A stretch of 7,087 nt of DNA from an uncultured Saprospiraceae bacterium. Its GTDB lineage: Bacteria > Bacteroidota > Bacteroidia > Chitinophagales > Saprospiraceae. The translations under genes and the position numbers were made by a program. Below the pieces are notes generated by a model, which ran no database searches, had not been told where the DNA came from, and saw nothing but the letters and a program-made list of their open reading frames with translations. The stretch lies in assembly GCA_937959095.1 (NCBI GenBank), contig CALGLY010000637.1:1-7087 (forward strand), in the 5' to 3' direction. Shown piece after piece: positions 1-6,877 of this stretch; position 1 is the stretch's first letter, and each line of letters starts with the position of its first letter.

Positions 1-61
1 AACTACTCAAGCTTAATAATATACTGATAAATCCCTTTGGTAGACCTAGACTGATTAGTCC

Positions 62-110
62 GCGGCAGAATGCTAGTATTTTCACACTTTATTAGACCTT
101 GTTCTGCCGC
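62..110. repeat. 9-bp inverted repeat downstream of the kinase gene
   Basis: GCGGCAGAA (62-70) is the exact reverse complement of TTCTGCCGC (102-110), separated by 31 bases. It lies about 47 bases beyond the stop codon of the minus-strand kinase, so it could fold at the 3' end of that transcript. The loop is long and no run of U follows in the minus direction, so it is not a classical intrinsic terminator. The arms are G/C-rich in an A/T-rich setting, which makes chance less likely. A protein-binding site or a 3'-end stabilising structure are alternatives. The function is unknown. Confidence 0.45.
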
Positions 111-130
111 TCTTTCGTCACTCTTTCGTC
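110..130. repeat. Tandem 11-bp direct duplication
   Basis: CTCTTTCGTC occurs at 110-119 and again at 121-130, giving a period of 11 bases (CTCTTTCGTCA). It abuts the right arm of the inverted repeat ending at 110 and lies 27 bases past the kinase stop codon. It may be a replication-slippage duplication or a pair of binding sites on one face of the helix. Only the sequence identity is certain. Confidence 0.5.
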
Positions 131-156
131 CAAAGTCTAATTATTAAAGAAGCCTA

Positions 157-2586
157 CTAAACCAAAGCTTTAAGTTCTTTAATCAAATTAAGGGTTTGTA
201 TATTGAGGTGTTCAAATTGCGCGCTCAAATCTTCTAGCTGTTTTTCTTCTCTTGCATTATGTTCCATTTTCTGGGATAAGTCTTTCAATTCTGTTGCACC
301 TAGTATGCCCAAAGAAGGTTTCATTTTATGTGCTGTGGAGCGTACTTTGCCCCAATCTTTTTCGTCTATTGCTGCTTTTAAATCGAGTAGTAGTGCAGGT
401 GTTTTATCAATAAAGGCTTTCAGGAGATGCTGCATAGTAGCTTTATTTCCACGCGTAGTGCGTTCTAGAAAACTAATATCGTAAGTGGTTTTTGTTACTT
501 GTTCTTGCAATGATTTACTCCAGCTTGCTTTTGTAGCTTTTTGCTGTGCAGGCGTAGCTTCTCCGAATAATAAAGCATGGATTTTACTAACTAAAATAGC
601 ACTTTCAAAGGGTTTTGCAATATAATCATTCATGCCAGCGGCTAGACATTTTTCCTTGTGTTGTTGTGTCGCATTTGCGGTCAGTGCGACTATAGGTGTT
701 ATATCTTTTAGGTCTTCGCGGATGATTTTAGTTGCTTCCAGCCCATCCATAATCGGCATCTGCATATCCATGAGTACCAGATCATACGCGCCTTCTTTCA
801 TCTTATCTACTGCTTCTTGTCCGTTTTCAGCTAGCGTTGCTTTCATGCCCAGCTCTTCTAATATCGCAATAGCCAGCATTTGGTTCAGGTCATGATCTTC
901 TACTAATAGAATACTTTTATCTTTCAGCTCCTGCACCTTATTTTGGTCTATCGTTAGGTTGGGTAAATCTGCACTAGTACCAATTCCTAAATTCATCACT
1001 ACTGAAAAGGTAGACCCCTCGCCGACTTTGCTTTCTACCGAAATATGTCCATCTAGCAGCCCTACTAATTTTTTAGAAATAGCTAAGCCTAAACCCGTAC
1101 CTCCGAAGCGGCGCGTGATACTCACATCGGCTTGTGTGAATTCATCAAAAATACTTTCTAGTTTTTTCGTATCAATACCAATACCTGTATCTTTTACTAA
1201 AAAACGAACGGCATTGAGTGTAGGTGTATTATAAAGCAATTCTACTTTGAGTAGGATATGTCCTTGGGAGGTGAACTTGAAGGCATTATTAATAAGATTC
1301 AATAAGATCTGATTAATCCGGACCGGATCACTAATAACGATAGGTGCGATGCGCTCATCGTATTCAAAGTGAAAATCTATTCCTTTTTTAAAGGCTTCTG
1401 TCTTTTCCGAATGATATAAGACTTCTACCATGTGCTTCAAGTCGAAGCCGATTTTTTCAATAGCTACTTTACCCGATTCTATTTTAGAAAAATCTAAAAT
1501 ATCGTTTACGATAACTAATAAATTCTTCGTGGAACGTTCTATCGCATCCACATAAGAAGCTTGGGTTGTATTGAGGGTAGAATAGCCCAAGAGTTCGCCC
1601 ATTCCTTTGATGGCATTGAGCGGGGTTCGGATTTCGTGACTCATATTTGCCAAAAAATCTTCTTTGGCTTTCATGGAAGCTTCGGCTCGTTCTCGGGCTT
1701 CTATCAGAGCTTGTTTTGCCGCTTTTTCTTCCGTAATATCTCGAATGAATCCAGAAAATGCCACTGTTTTTTCATCGCTCAATTTGATAGGAATAACAGC
1801 TAATTCAACATCAAATTCTTTTCCTTCTTTATTGATGGCAGTTACCTCCACACGTGTATTAATCACAGGTCCTTCTCCTGTAGCATGGTAGTGTTTCATG
1901 CCTGCATTATGTGCGCTTCTATGCCGATGAGGGATAAATAACTTAGACATATCTGTTCCGATAACCTCGCCCTCCGACCAGCCAAACATGCTTGTCGCTT
2001 GCTTGTTCCAATGCGTCACTATGCCTTCCCCATTAATCAATACAACAGCATCTAGGGCAGAATCTATAATTTTCGTGATTCGAGTTTCATTATTTATCGC
2101 CTTCAAATGCGCCAAACAAGCTGCTATAGATACTGCAAACTTATTGACAGCAATCTTCAGGTCGTCTATCTCCTCTAGTTGCGTAGCACGCGTATAGCAT
2201 TTCAAAAAACCCATCTCCTGCAAGCGATAGAGTGCGTATGTCCCTTGAGTAGGACCGTCTTGTCCACTTATTTCCTTGAAACTAGGGTGACTATCTGTTA
2301 ATAATAGGAAATCCGTTGTTTCTAATAGACCAATTTCTGGAGTATGTAGAGGAAGTTCCGTTTTTGAAGTCAAAGGTCTTGGCAAAGCTGTTATTAAGGA
2401 AATTCCTTCTGTGAAGTTATCAATGTAAGTATTATAAACCCAAACGGAAGCAAATTCAAAATTAGTTTGTACCAACCAAGCACTCGTAAATTGCGCTGTA
2501 TTCTCTTTTAAATCCAGTGAATTTCCAGTAGCTAATGAGAGTTCATACAAGGCATGTAAGCTATTATTCTTCATATTGCTTTCCAT
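157..2586 (-). CDS. Soluble hybrid histidine kinase (GAF-PAS-HisKA-HATPase-REC-Hpt)
   Basis: An 809-residue sensor kinase with an internal phosphorelay. Residues about 5-160 look like a GAF-type sensory domain, but I see no ligand motif. Residues about 168-285 form a PAS domain, ending in the typical FSGFIRDITEEK. A coiled-coil linker (285-312) leads into HisKA, with SHEIRTP at 316-322 and phospho-acceptor His317. The ATPase domain has an N box with Asn434, the G1 box DTGIGI (466-471) and the G2 box FGGTGLGLAI (494-503). The receiver (about 557-673) has the acidic pair Glu563/Asp564, acceptor Asp607 in MDMQMP, Thr636 and Lys658. The C-terminal Hpt domain (about 700-805) carries His753 in TAHKMKPSLG. 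Every catalytic residue is present, so the protein should be active. No signal peptide or membrane segment is visible, so it probably senses a cytoplasmic cue. No DNA-binding output or partner regulator is encoded in the window, so it appears to be an orphan kinase. The first ATG has no Shine-Dalgarno; Met5 (ATG at 2574) has GGAAAG just upstream and is an alternative start. Confidence 0.95.
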   Translation of the reverse strand: MESNMKNNSLHALYELSLATGNSLDLKENTAQFTSAWLVQTNFEFASVWVYNTYIDNFTEGISLITALPRPLTSKTELPLHTPEIGLLETTDFLLLTDSHPSFKEISGQDGPTQGTYALYRLQEMGFLKCYTRATQLEEIDDLKIAVNKFAVSIAACLAHLKAINNETRITKIIDSALDAVVLINGEGIVTHWNKQATSMFGWSEGEVIGTDMSKLFIPHRHRSAHNAGMKHYHATGEGPVINTRVEVTAINKEGKEFDVELAVIPIKLSDEKTVAFSGFIRDITEEKAAKQALIEARERAEASMKAKEDFLANMSHEIRTPLNAIKGMGELLGYSTLNTTQASYVDAIERSTKNLLVIVNDILDFSKIESGKVAIEKIGFDLKHMVEVLYHSEKTEAFKKGIDFHFEYDERIAPIVISDPVRINQILLNLINNAFKFTSQGHILLKVELLYNTPTLNAVRFLVKDTGIGIDTKKLESIFDEFTQADVSITRRFGGTGLGLAISKKLVGLLDGHISVESKVGEGSTFSVVMNLGIGTSADLPNLTIDQNKVQELKDKSILLVEDHDLNQMLAIAILEELGMKATLAENGQEAVDKMKEGAYDLVLMDMQMPIMDGLEATKIIREDLKDITPIVALTANATQQHKEKCLAAGMNDYIAKPFESAILVSKIHALLFGEATPAQQKATKASWSKSLQEQVTKTTYDISFLERTTRGNKATMQHLLKAFIDKTPALLLDLKAAIDEKDWGKVRSTAHKMKPSLGILGATELKDLSQKMEHNAREEKQLEDLSAQFEHLNIQTLNLIKELKALV

Positions 2587-2649
2587 AAAATTTAAATTAC
2601 TGCTTCTTATTTCACGTAAATTTAAAGAAAGCTGAACAATTTTTCATCT

Positions 2650-2700
2650 TTTGTTAAAGCAAACCTGTTTTTGGGATGAAATTTGTTAAAAGCAAAAACC
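2650..2700. promoter_or_regulatory. Paired operator-like direct repeats upstream of the kinase
   Basis: TTTGTTAAAGCAAACC (2650-2665) recurs as TTTGTTAAAAGCAAAAACC (2682-2700), with 32 bases from start to start, or about three helical turns. Each copy also has partial dyad symmetry (TTTG...CAAA), as expected for a dimeric regulator binding twice on one face of the DNA. The pair sits 64-114 bases before the kinase start codon and also upstream of the plus-strand genes, so it could control either side. The repeat is seen directly; the operator role is inference, and A/T-rich sequence can produce such matches by chance. Confidence 0.3.
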
Positions 2701-2820
2701 AAGTACATAAGGGATGGGCTAAAGGCACAGTTAAATCAGCTTTTTTACGCTAAAAAGTGTTACTTTGTAGTTATTCCATTAAATTGTTTATTTATTGAAA
2801 ATTTGATGGAATTTCAAAAT

Positions 2821-2847
2821 CACATCATTGTGTTTTTTGATGATGTG
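2821..2847 (+). repeat. 8-bp hairpin in the leader of the membrane-protein gene
   Basis: CACATCAT (2821-2828) and ATGATGTG (2840-2847) are exact reverse complements around an 11-base loop rich in T. The right arm contains the possible ATG starts at 2840 and 2843 and lies 17 bases before the ATG at 2864. If the transcript begins upstream, the hairpin would bury the early start codons. No U-run follows, so it is not an ordinary terminator. Confidence 0.35.
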
Positions 2848-2863
2848 TTACCTTATCAAGCAC

Positions 2864-3205
2864 ATGATCTTGTTTGGAGAAAAAATAAAGAAGAAGAATA
2901 AAGTTCATGTAATTATCATTCTTGTACTTGCTATCATTTGGAGATACTTTATGGGAGATGGTATACAGCCTGAAATAGGAGATCCTTATGTTTTTCCGAC
3001 TTTAGGCTTTTTTGCATGTGCGATAGTGTTTGGAGAAATTTCAAGGCGATTATTTAGGTTTTTCTTCAAAAAGAAACCGAATAGAAAGGAGAAATATATA
3101 AAACCTGAAATCAATCTAAATCGTTTGGACAAAGCGGAAGATAAGGAAGCCTTGAGGTTTGGCATTTTTTGGAGTATAATTTGGGTAGTTTGGACTATTC
3201 TATAG
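2864..3205 (+). CDS. Small A/T-rich predicted membrane protein, unknown function
   Basis: About 113 residues from the ATG at 2864. In-frame ATG codons at 2840 and 2843 and a TTG at 2828 would add 8, 7 or 12 residues. I prefer 2864 because the longer N-terminus (CFLMMCYLIKH) looks non-native and overlaps a hairpin, but none of the starts has a Shine-Dalgarno. A lysine-rich N-terminus (GEKIKKKNK) leads into a hydrophobic segment (VHVIIILVLAIIWRYF). A second weaker one follows (YVFPTLGFFACAIVFG), then a highly charged stretch of about 40 residues (KKKPNRKEKY onwards), and a third hydrophobic segment ends the protein (FGIFWSIIWVVWTIL). Two or three membrane passes are likely, with the charged loop probably cytoplasmic by the positive-inside rule. 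I recognise no family. The gene is visibly richer in A/T than the helicase that starts 14 bases after its stop, which suggests separate origins, although the spacing favours co-transcription. Confidence 0.6.
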   Translation: MILFGEKIKKKNKVHVIIILVLAIIWRYFMGDGIQPEIGDPYVFPTLGFFACAIVFGEISRRLFRFFFKKKPNRKEKYIKPEINLNRLDKAEDKEALRFGIFWSIIWVVWTIL

Positions 3206-3219
3206 AAAATAAATTTTAG

Positions 3220-6200
3220 ATGAACCTAAAAATCATCTCCGCAGGGGCGGGCAGTGGCAAGACCTATCGCTTGACGCAAGAAATGGTAGAATTGCTAGGC
3301 AAAGATGTGCAAGCAAGCGGCATTATCGCTACGACGTTTACTGCAAAAGCAGCAGCCGAATTGCAAGAGCGCGTCCGCACCAAATTGCTAGAAGAAGGAC
3401 TCGCGCAACAAGCCAATGATCTAAGCAATGCCCTCATCGGCACGGTGCATGGCTTGGGCGTGAAATTGCTGAAGCGTTTTGCCTTTGAGGCAGGGGTGTC
3501 CCCTAGCGTGGATATTATCGCGGATGAAGATCAGCAAGTCCTCTTCAATCAGTCCTTGGCGATGGTGCTGAAAGTGGAGCGTGTGGAGGCGATGGAAAAA
3601 CTCTGCGATAACTTAGGACTAAATAAAAAAGGCGCGTATGACTGGCGCAGCGAAGTAAAACGCCTCACCGAAACCGCCCGCGCGAATGCCTTCGATAAGG
3701 AGAAACTAGAAGAGAGTAAAATTAAATCCTTTCAGAGTTTTGAAGCCTATTTAGAGCCTGCGAAGAAGCGGTCGTTGAAAGCCTTCAATGAGCAATTGGT
3801 AGCGGGAATAGAGGATACGATTATGTTGCTAGAAGGCAACGAAGATGAAACTAAAACAACCAAAACCGCGATACAAACACTACGTGGGTTTGTACGCGGA
3901 ATGCAGCTAAAAGGCAATTTGTACTGGTGGGAAATGGCGAAGATGATGAAACTAAAAGTCGGTGCAAAAAGCCGTGACGACATCATCGGACTCCAAGAAC
4001 TCGCCGCCGAACATGAACGCCTAGCCGCTTTCCGAAAAGACATTCAAAACTACATCAATTTACTCTTCGATATGGCAATAGAAGCCATTGATGAATTTGA
4101 TAGATACAAAAAACAGCGCGGACTCATCGACTATACCGATATGGAAGTCTATATCAATGACCTGCTCGATCATCCGCAAGTGCAGGAGGTACTAAGCGAG
4201 GAATTGGACTTGCTGATGGTGGATGAATTTCAGGATACGAGTCCCTTGCAATTGGAGATTTTCATAAAGCTATCGGAGCTGGCGAAGTACTCGATTTGGG
4301 TAGGTGATCCGAAGCAATCTATTTATGGTTTCCGAGGGGCAGAACCCGAACTAATGCAAGCCATTATTCAGGAAACGGGCGGCGTGAAAAAAGAAGATAT
4401 TCAAATTCATTCTTGGCGAAGCCGAAAAGATATTGTGCATTGCACGAACGCTATTTTTACAAAAGCCTTCAAAAAAATACCAAAAGAACAAGTCGCGCTG
4501 AAACCAAAACGTGTAGAGATAGACCCCGATAGTATTTTGCCTGGCAATGCCCTCAAGCATTGGCACTACGAATATGATGGCAAAGGCAAAACGACCAACC
4601 AAGAATGGATGAATAATTGCATCGCTACTTCTATTCGACAAATGATAGAAAAGGGCGTGTATATTCTTCCAAAAGATGAAAAAGAATGGCGCGTAGCAGG
4701 CTTGGGCGATGTGGCTATTTTGTGTCGCTCGAATAAAGCGTGTACCGAAATGGCGGAGGCTTTGCATCGTGCAGGGCTACAAGCAGCCGTAGCGCGTGCA
4801 GGACTCATGAATACCGCAGAAGCAAAGTTGATTTTGGCTTGCTTGAAATACATTCTTACTCGAAATGACACGCTTTCGGTAGCGGAAATTTTGCTACTGG
4901 CAGCCAAAGTCCCGATTGAGCAAATCATAGAAGACCGCTTGAAATATCTGAAAGCAAAGGAAGAAGGACAAACGACCAATTCGTGGGCAAGCGACCAACC
5001 GTATATCCGCGAACTCATCGAATTGCGAGAGCAAGTGAAGGAGCTTTCGAGCAGCGAAATATTGAATTTGATATTGGAAGAATTGGATTTGCGTCGCATC
5101 ATAGCAGCTTGGGGAAATGTGCAACAACGCCTCGATAATGTGGATGTCCTCCGCAAAATGGCGATTGCATATGAAGACCGTTGCAACCGTCTCCACACAG
5201 CAGCTTCGCTTGGTGGCTTCTTGCTATGGCTCACCGAAATAGAAAACGACAAAGAAGACAAACAAGCCTCTGGCGAAAGTCCCGATGCCGTAAATGTATT
5301 GACCTACCATAAAAGTAAAGGGCTGGAATATCCTGTCCTTATTTGCCATAATTTGGAACAAAACCTACGTGCCGATGTGTGGGGCATGAAAATCGTGTCG
5401 GAGCGCGAAGAAGTGGATTTGAAGGATGTGCTAGGCGGACGTTGGTTGCGCTATTGGGTGAACCCTTATGCCGACCAATCGAAAAATACGCCACTAATAG
5501 AGCGCCTTGATAGTAGCGACGAATATAAGCAAAGTCACCAAAGTGCACTCGAAGAAGAAGCACGCTTACTATATGTGGGTATCACTCGGGCAAGAGATTA
5601 TTTGATATTTCCTTCGCGCCAAGGCAAGCCAACGAAGTGGCTAAATCGGGTGTGGCACGACGGACATGAAGATTACCCAACCCTAGAAGCAGGTAACAAT
5701 GAAACGCCTTGGTCTTGGGAAGATGAATACCTAATGGTGCAGCCCGAAATTGATATTCATCCAAAGGATTTTCCGACCTATGAATTGGAAGTGCCTAAGA
5801 TAGAATACATAGAATCGGCAACAGGAAAGAGTGGGCATCAACTGTATCGAATAGATTTGAGGCGCGAAGATTGGACGCAACAATATAGTGCTAAGACAGG
5901 GCAAATACTCAACTATGCTTCATCCTTAAAATTAGAAGAAGAGGACAAAAAACTAGTAGCAAAAGCCATGAAAGCCTTCATCACAGCGGACTATTTAAGC
6001 TACCCTAAAAAGGAACGTGAAGCCCTAAGTGATGGCTATATAGAACGTTATGAACTAGAAGAAATCGTAGAAACAACAGATGTATTGCGCCAATCGACAG
6101 CTTACTATTCGCAACTCATGAAAAATTATTCCATCAAGGAGCATTATCGCAAATATCCCCTACGCGCACACTTCGATGGACGACTATTCCAAACCGTTTT

Positions 6201-6453
6201 GGATTTGGTATTGATTACAGAGGATAAAATTGTGGTCTGCCAAAATTCAGGTTTTGCAGGCGATGAAAAACGCTATAGAAAACATGCTTTGGAATCGCTA
6301 GGAGCATGGAGTTTCTTCGCAGAACGTGCCTTGAAATTACGCTTCCCGAATAAGCGGATTGAAGTGTGGGCGCATTTTGTACTAGGTGGTAGTTTGGTGC
6401 AATTGCTTGCAGAAGCGGCAGTAGAAGAGGATCAATTGAGTTTGTTTTCGTGA
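3220..6453 (+). CDS. UvrD/AddA-like (RecB-type) superfamily 1 helicase
   Basis: A 1077-residue ATP-dependent DNA helicase, probably acting in the cytoplasm on double-strand breaks like AddA or RecB. Visible motifs are Walker A AGAGSGKT (8-15, Lys14), motif Ia TTFTAKAAAELQERV (38-52), GTVHGLGVKLLKRF (74-87), Walker B with the DEFQDT signature (335-340), motif III VGDPKQSIYGFRGA (361-374), motif IV SWRSRKDI (398-405), motif V LTYHKSKGLEYPVL (694-707) and motif VI EEARLLYVGITRARD (779-793). The C-terminal part (about 870-1077) resembles the PD-(D/E)XK nuclease domain in spacing. It keeps Asp995 in TVLDLVL but reads VVCQNSGF where VxDYKTG is expected, so two catalytic positions are replaced (Cys1007, Asn1009). 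The protein is therefore probably a helicase without its own nuclease, needing an AddB-like partner not found here. The ATG at 3220 is chosen because the Walker A motif follows directly; no Shine-Dalgarno is present. The gene is clearly richer in G/C than its flanks. The helicase call is secure; the AddA-like subfamily is likely. Confidence 0.93.
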   Translation: MNLKIISAGAGSGKTYRLTQEMVELLGKDVQASGIIATTFTAKAAAELQERVRTKLLEEGLAQQANDLSNALIGTVHGLGVKLLKRFAFEAGVSPSVDIIADEDQQVLFNQSLAMVLKVERVEAMEKLCDNLGLNKKGAYDWRSEVKRLTETARANAFDKEKLEESKIKSFQSFEAYLEPAKKRSLKAFNEQLVAGIEDTIMLLEGNEDETKTTKTAIQTLRGFVRGMQLKGNLYWWEMAKMMKLKVGAKSRDDIIGLQELAAEHERLAAFRKDIQNYINLLFDMAIEAIDEFDRYKKQRGLIDYTDMEVYINDLLDHPQVQEVLSEELDLLMVDEFQDTSPLQLEIFIKLSELAKYSIWVGDPKQSIYGFRGAEPELMQAIIQETGGVKKEDIQIHSWRSRKDIVHCTNAIFTKAFKKIPKEQVALKPKRVEIDPDSILPGNALKHWHYEYDGKGKTTNQEWMNNCIATSIRQMIEKGVYILPKDEKEWRVAGLGDVAILCRSNKACTEMAEALHRAGLQAAVARAGLMNTAEAKLILACLKYILTRNDTLSVAEILLLAAKVPIEQIIEDRLKYLKAKEEGQTTNSWASDQPYIRELIELREQVKELSSSEILNLILEELDLRRIIAAWGNVQQRLDNVDVLRKMAIAYEDRCNRLHTAASLGGFLLWLTEIENDKEDKQASGESPDAVNVLTYHKSKGLEYPVLICHNLEQNLRADVWGMKIVSEREEVDLKDVLGGRWLRYWVNPYADQSKNTPLIERLDSSDEYKQSHQSALEEEARLLYVGITRARDYLIFPSRQGKPTKWLNRVWHDGHEDYPTLEAGNNETPWSWEDEYLMVQPEIDIHPKDFPTYELEVPKIEYIESATGKSGHQLYRIDLRREDWTQQYSAKTGQILNYASSLKLEEEDKKLVAKAMKAFITADYLSYPKKEREALSDGYIERYELEEIVETTDVLRQSTAYYSQLMKNYSIKEHYRKYPLRAHFDGRLFQTVLDLVLITEDKIVVCQNSGFAGDEKRYRKHALESLGAWSFFAERALKLRFPNKRIEVWAHFVLGGSLVQLLAEAAVEEDQLSLFS

Positions 6454-6515
6454 TTTTTTATTCTTTATTTATAGTTTATGTCCCTATTTATTACTAGGAA
6501 ATATTTTATTTTGTT

Positions 6516-6567
6516 GTAACTACTCAGGTGATATTTTTTACAAAAAAAATATCACCTGAGTAGTTAC
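6516..6567. terminator. Perfect 24-bp inverted repeat, probable bidirectional terminator or mobile-element relic
   Basis: The 24-base left arm (6516-6539, beginning GTAACTACTCAGGTGATA and ending in six T) and right arm (6544-6567) are perfect reverse complements around the 4-base loop ACAA. It starts 63 bases after the helicase stop codon. In RNA it would form a very stable hairpin whose apex is a U6/A6 stem, but the sequence after it is only moderately U-rich. Most intrinsic terminators have shorter stems, so the length also suits two transposon ends placed head to head or a short palindromic repeat. The outer bases GTAA are what IS66-family ends begin with by general knowledge, but no transposase is present and the flanks show no exact target duplication. 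The structure is certain; its role is inference. Confidence 0.7.
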
Positions 6568-6569
6568 CT

Positions 6570-6662
6570 TTATTCATTATTATTTGTTCTACGTTTTAAG
6601 AGATAAGTAATAGATATATCACTATTACAAAGTGGGCGGATGACTTCTAATTCTTCTGTCCA
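6570..6662 (-). pseudogene. Possible C-terminal remnant of an unknown protein
   Basis: Read on the minus strand, 30 codons are open and end in TAA three bases before the 24-bp palindrome. The translation contains ELEVIRPLCNSDISITYL followed by a basic and asparagine-rich tail, an amino-acid mix that looks like real protein. An in-frame TAA at 6663-6665 cuts it off upstream and no start codon is available. It could be the tail of a gene that once used the palindrome as its terminator, or of an element bounded by it. I do not recognise the family, and a stretch this short can be open by chance. Confidence 0.2.
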
Positions 6663-6754
6663 TTAGAGTATAATTTACAAAACCACCAAAAAAAAATCTA
6701 ACAAATAGATAAGTTCTATCACCCATTATTTAATGTAAAATACTAGAGAAAGGC

Positions 6755-6877
6755 ATGAAAGCACTATCTCAAGGATTCGTACAGTTACTTGATATTGGAG
6801 CGAATGACCAGATGTCAGATATTGATAGAATACGGCTTCGTATTTTTAATTTAGATGTATCTATAATTCTACTTTAA
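6755..6877 (+). pseudogene. 40-codon orphan, resembling the N-terminus of a membrane signalling protein
   Basis: The ATG at 6755 is preceded by AGAGAAAGG, the best purine-rich stretch before any start in the window, though very close to the ATG. The frame encodes 40 residues: MKALSQGFVQLLDIGAND, then an acidic/basic stretch with IRLRIFNLD, and a hydrophobic end VSIILL before TAA. In Bacteroidota, membrane-bound kinases and cyclases often begin with a short amphipathic lead of this kind before the first membrane segment; this is from memory, not a search. The stop falls just where a membrane helix would begin, so this may be a truncated gene. A genuine small protein or chance cannot be excluded. 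Confidence 0.3.

Larger units (their letters stand above)
2587..2863. other. Divergent intergenic region between kinase and membrane-protein gene
   Basis: This 277-base A/T-rich stretch must carry the promoters of both the minus-strand kinase and the plus-strand gene pair. I looked for the Bacteroidota promoter (TTG at -33, TAnnTTTG at -7) and found only partial matches. These are CAGGTTTG on the minus strand near 2664-2671, whose upstream TTG lies about 25 bases away, and TTACTTTG at 2761-2768 on the plus strand, which has no upstream TTG. A weak plus-strand open frame beginning with TTG at 2683 runs to 2901 and overlaps the next gene out of frame. It has no recognisable product and I do not call it. 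Confidence 0.5.

Noticed and set aside
49..60. GACT-GATT-AGTC mini hairpin
   Set aside because: A four-base stem is too short to separate from chance.
2740..2757. CTTTTT...AAAAAG 6-bp hairpin
   Set aside because: It is made almost wholly of A and T runs in A/T-rich DNA, and chance explains it.
2683..2901. 72-codon plus-strand open frame before the membrane-protein gene
   Set aside because: It starts with TTG, has no ribosome binding site, overlaps the better-supported gene out of frame and shows no recognisable domain.
4351..5261. Long minus-strand open frames of 138 and 231 codons inside the helicase gene
   Set aside because: They lie opposite a gene with every helicase motif intact, and their translations are rich in Ser, Cys, Phe and Arg with no motif, as expected of antisense shadows.
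6625..6726. Minus-strand 33-codon frame beginning MGDRTYLFVRFFFGG
   Set aside because: It is very short, has a run of Phe from a poly-A tract, overlaps the other remnant frame, and has no clear ribosome binding site.
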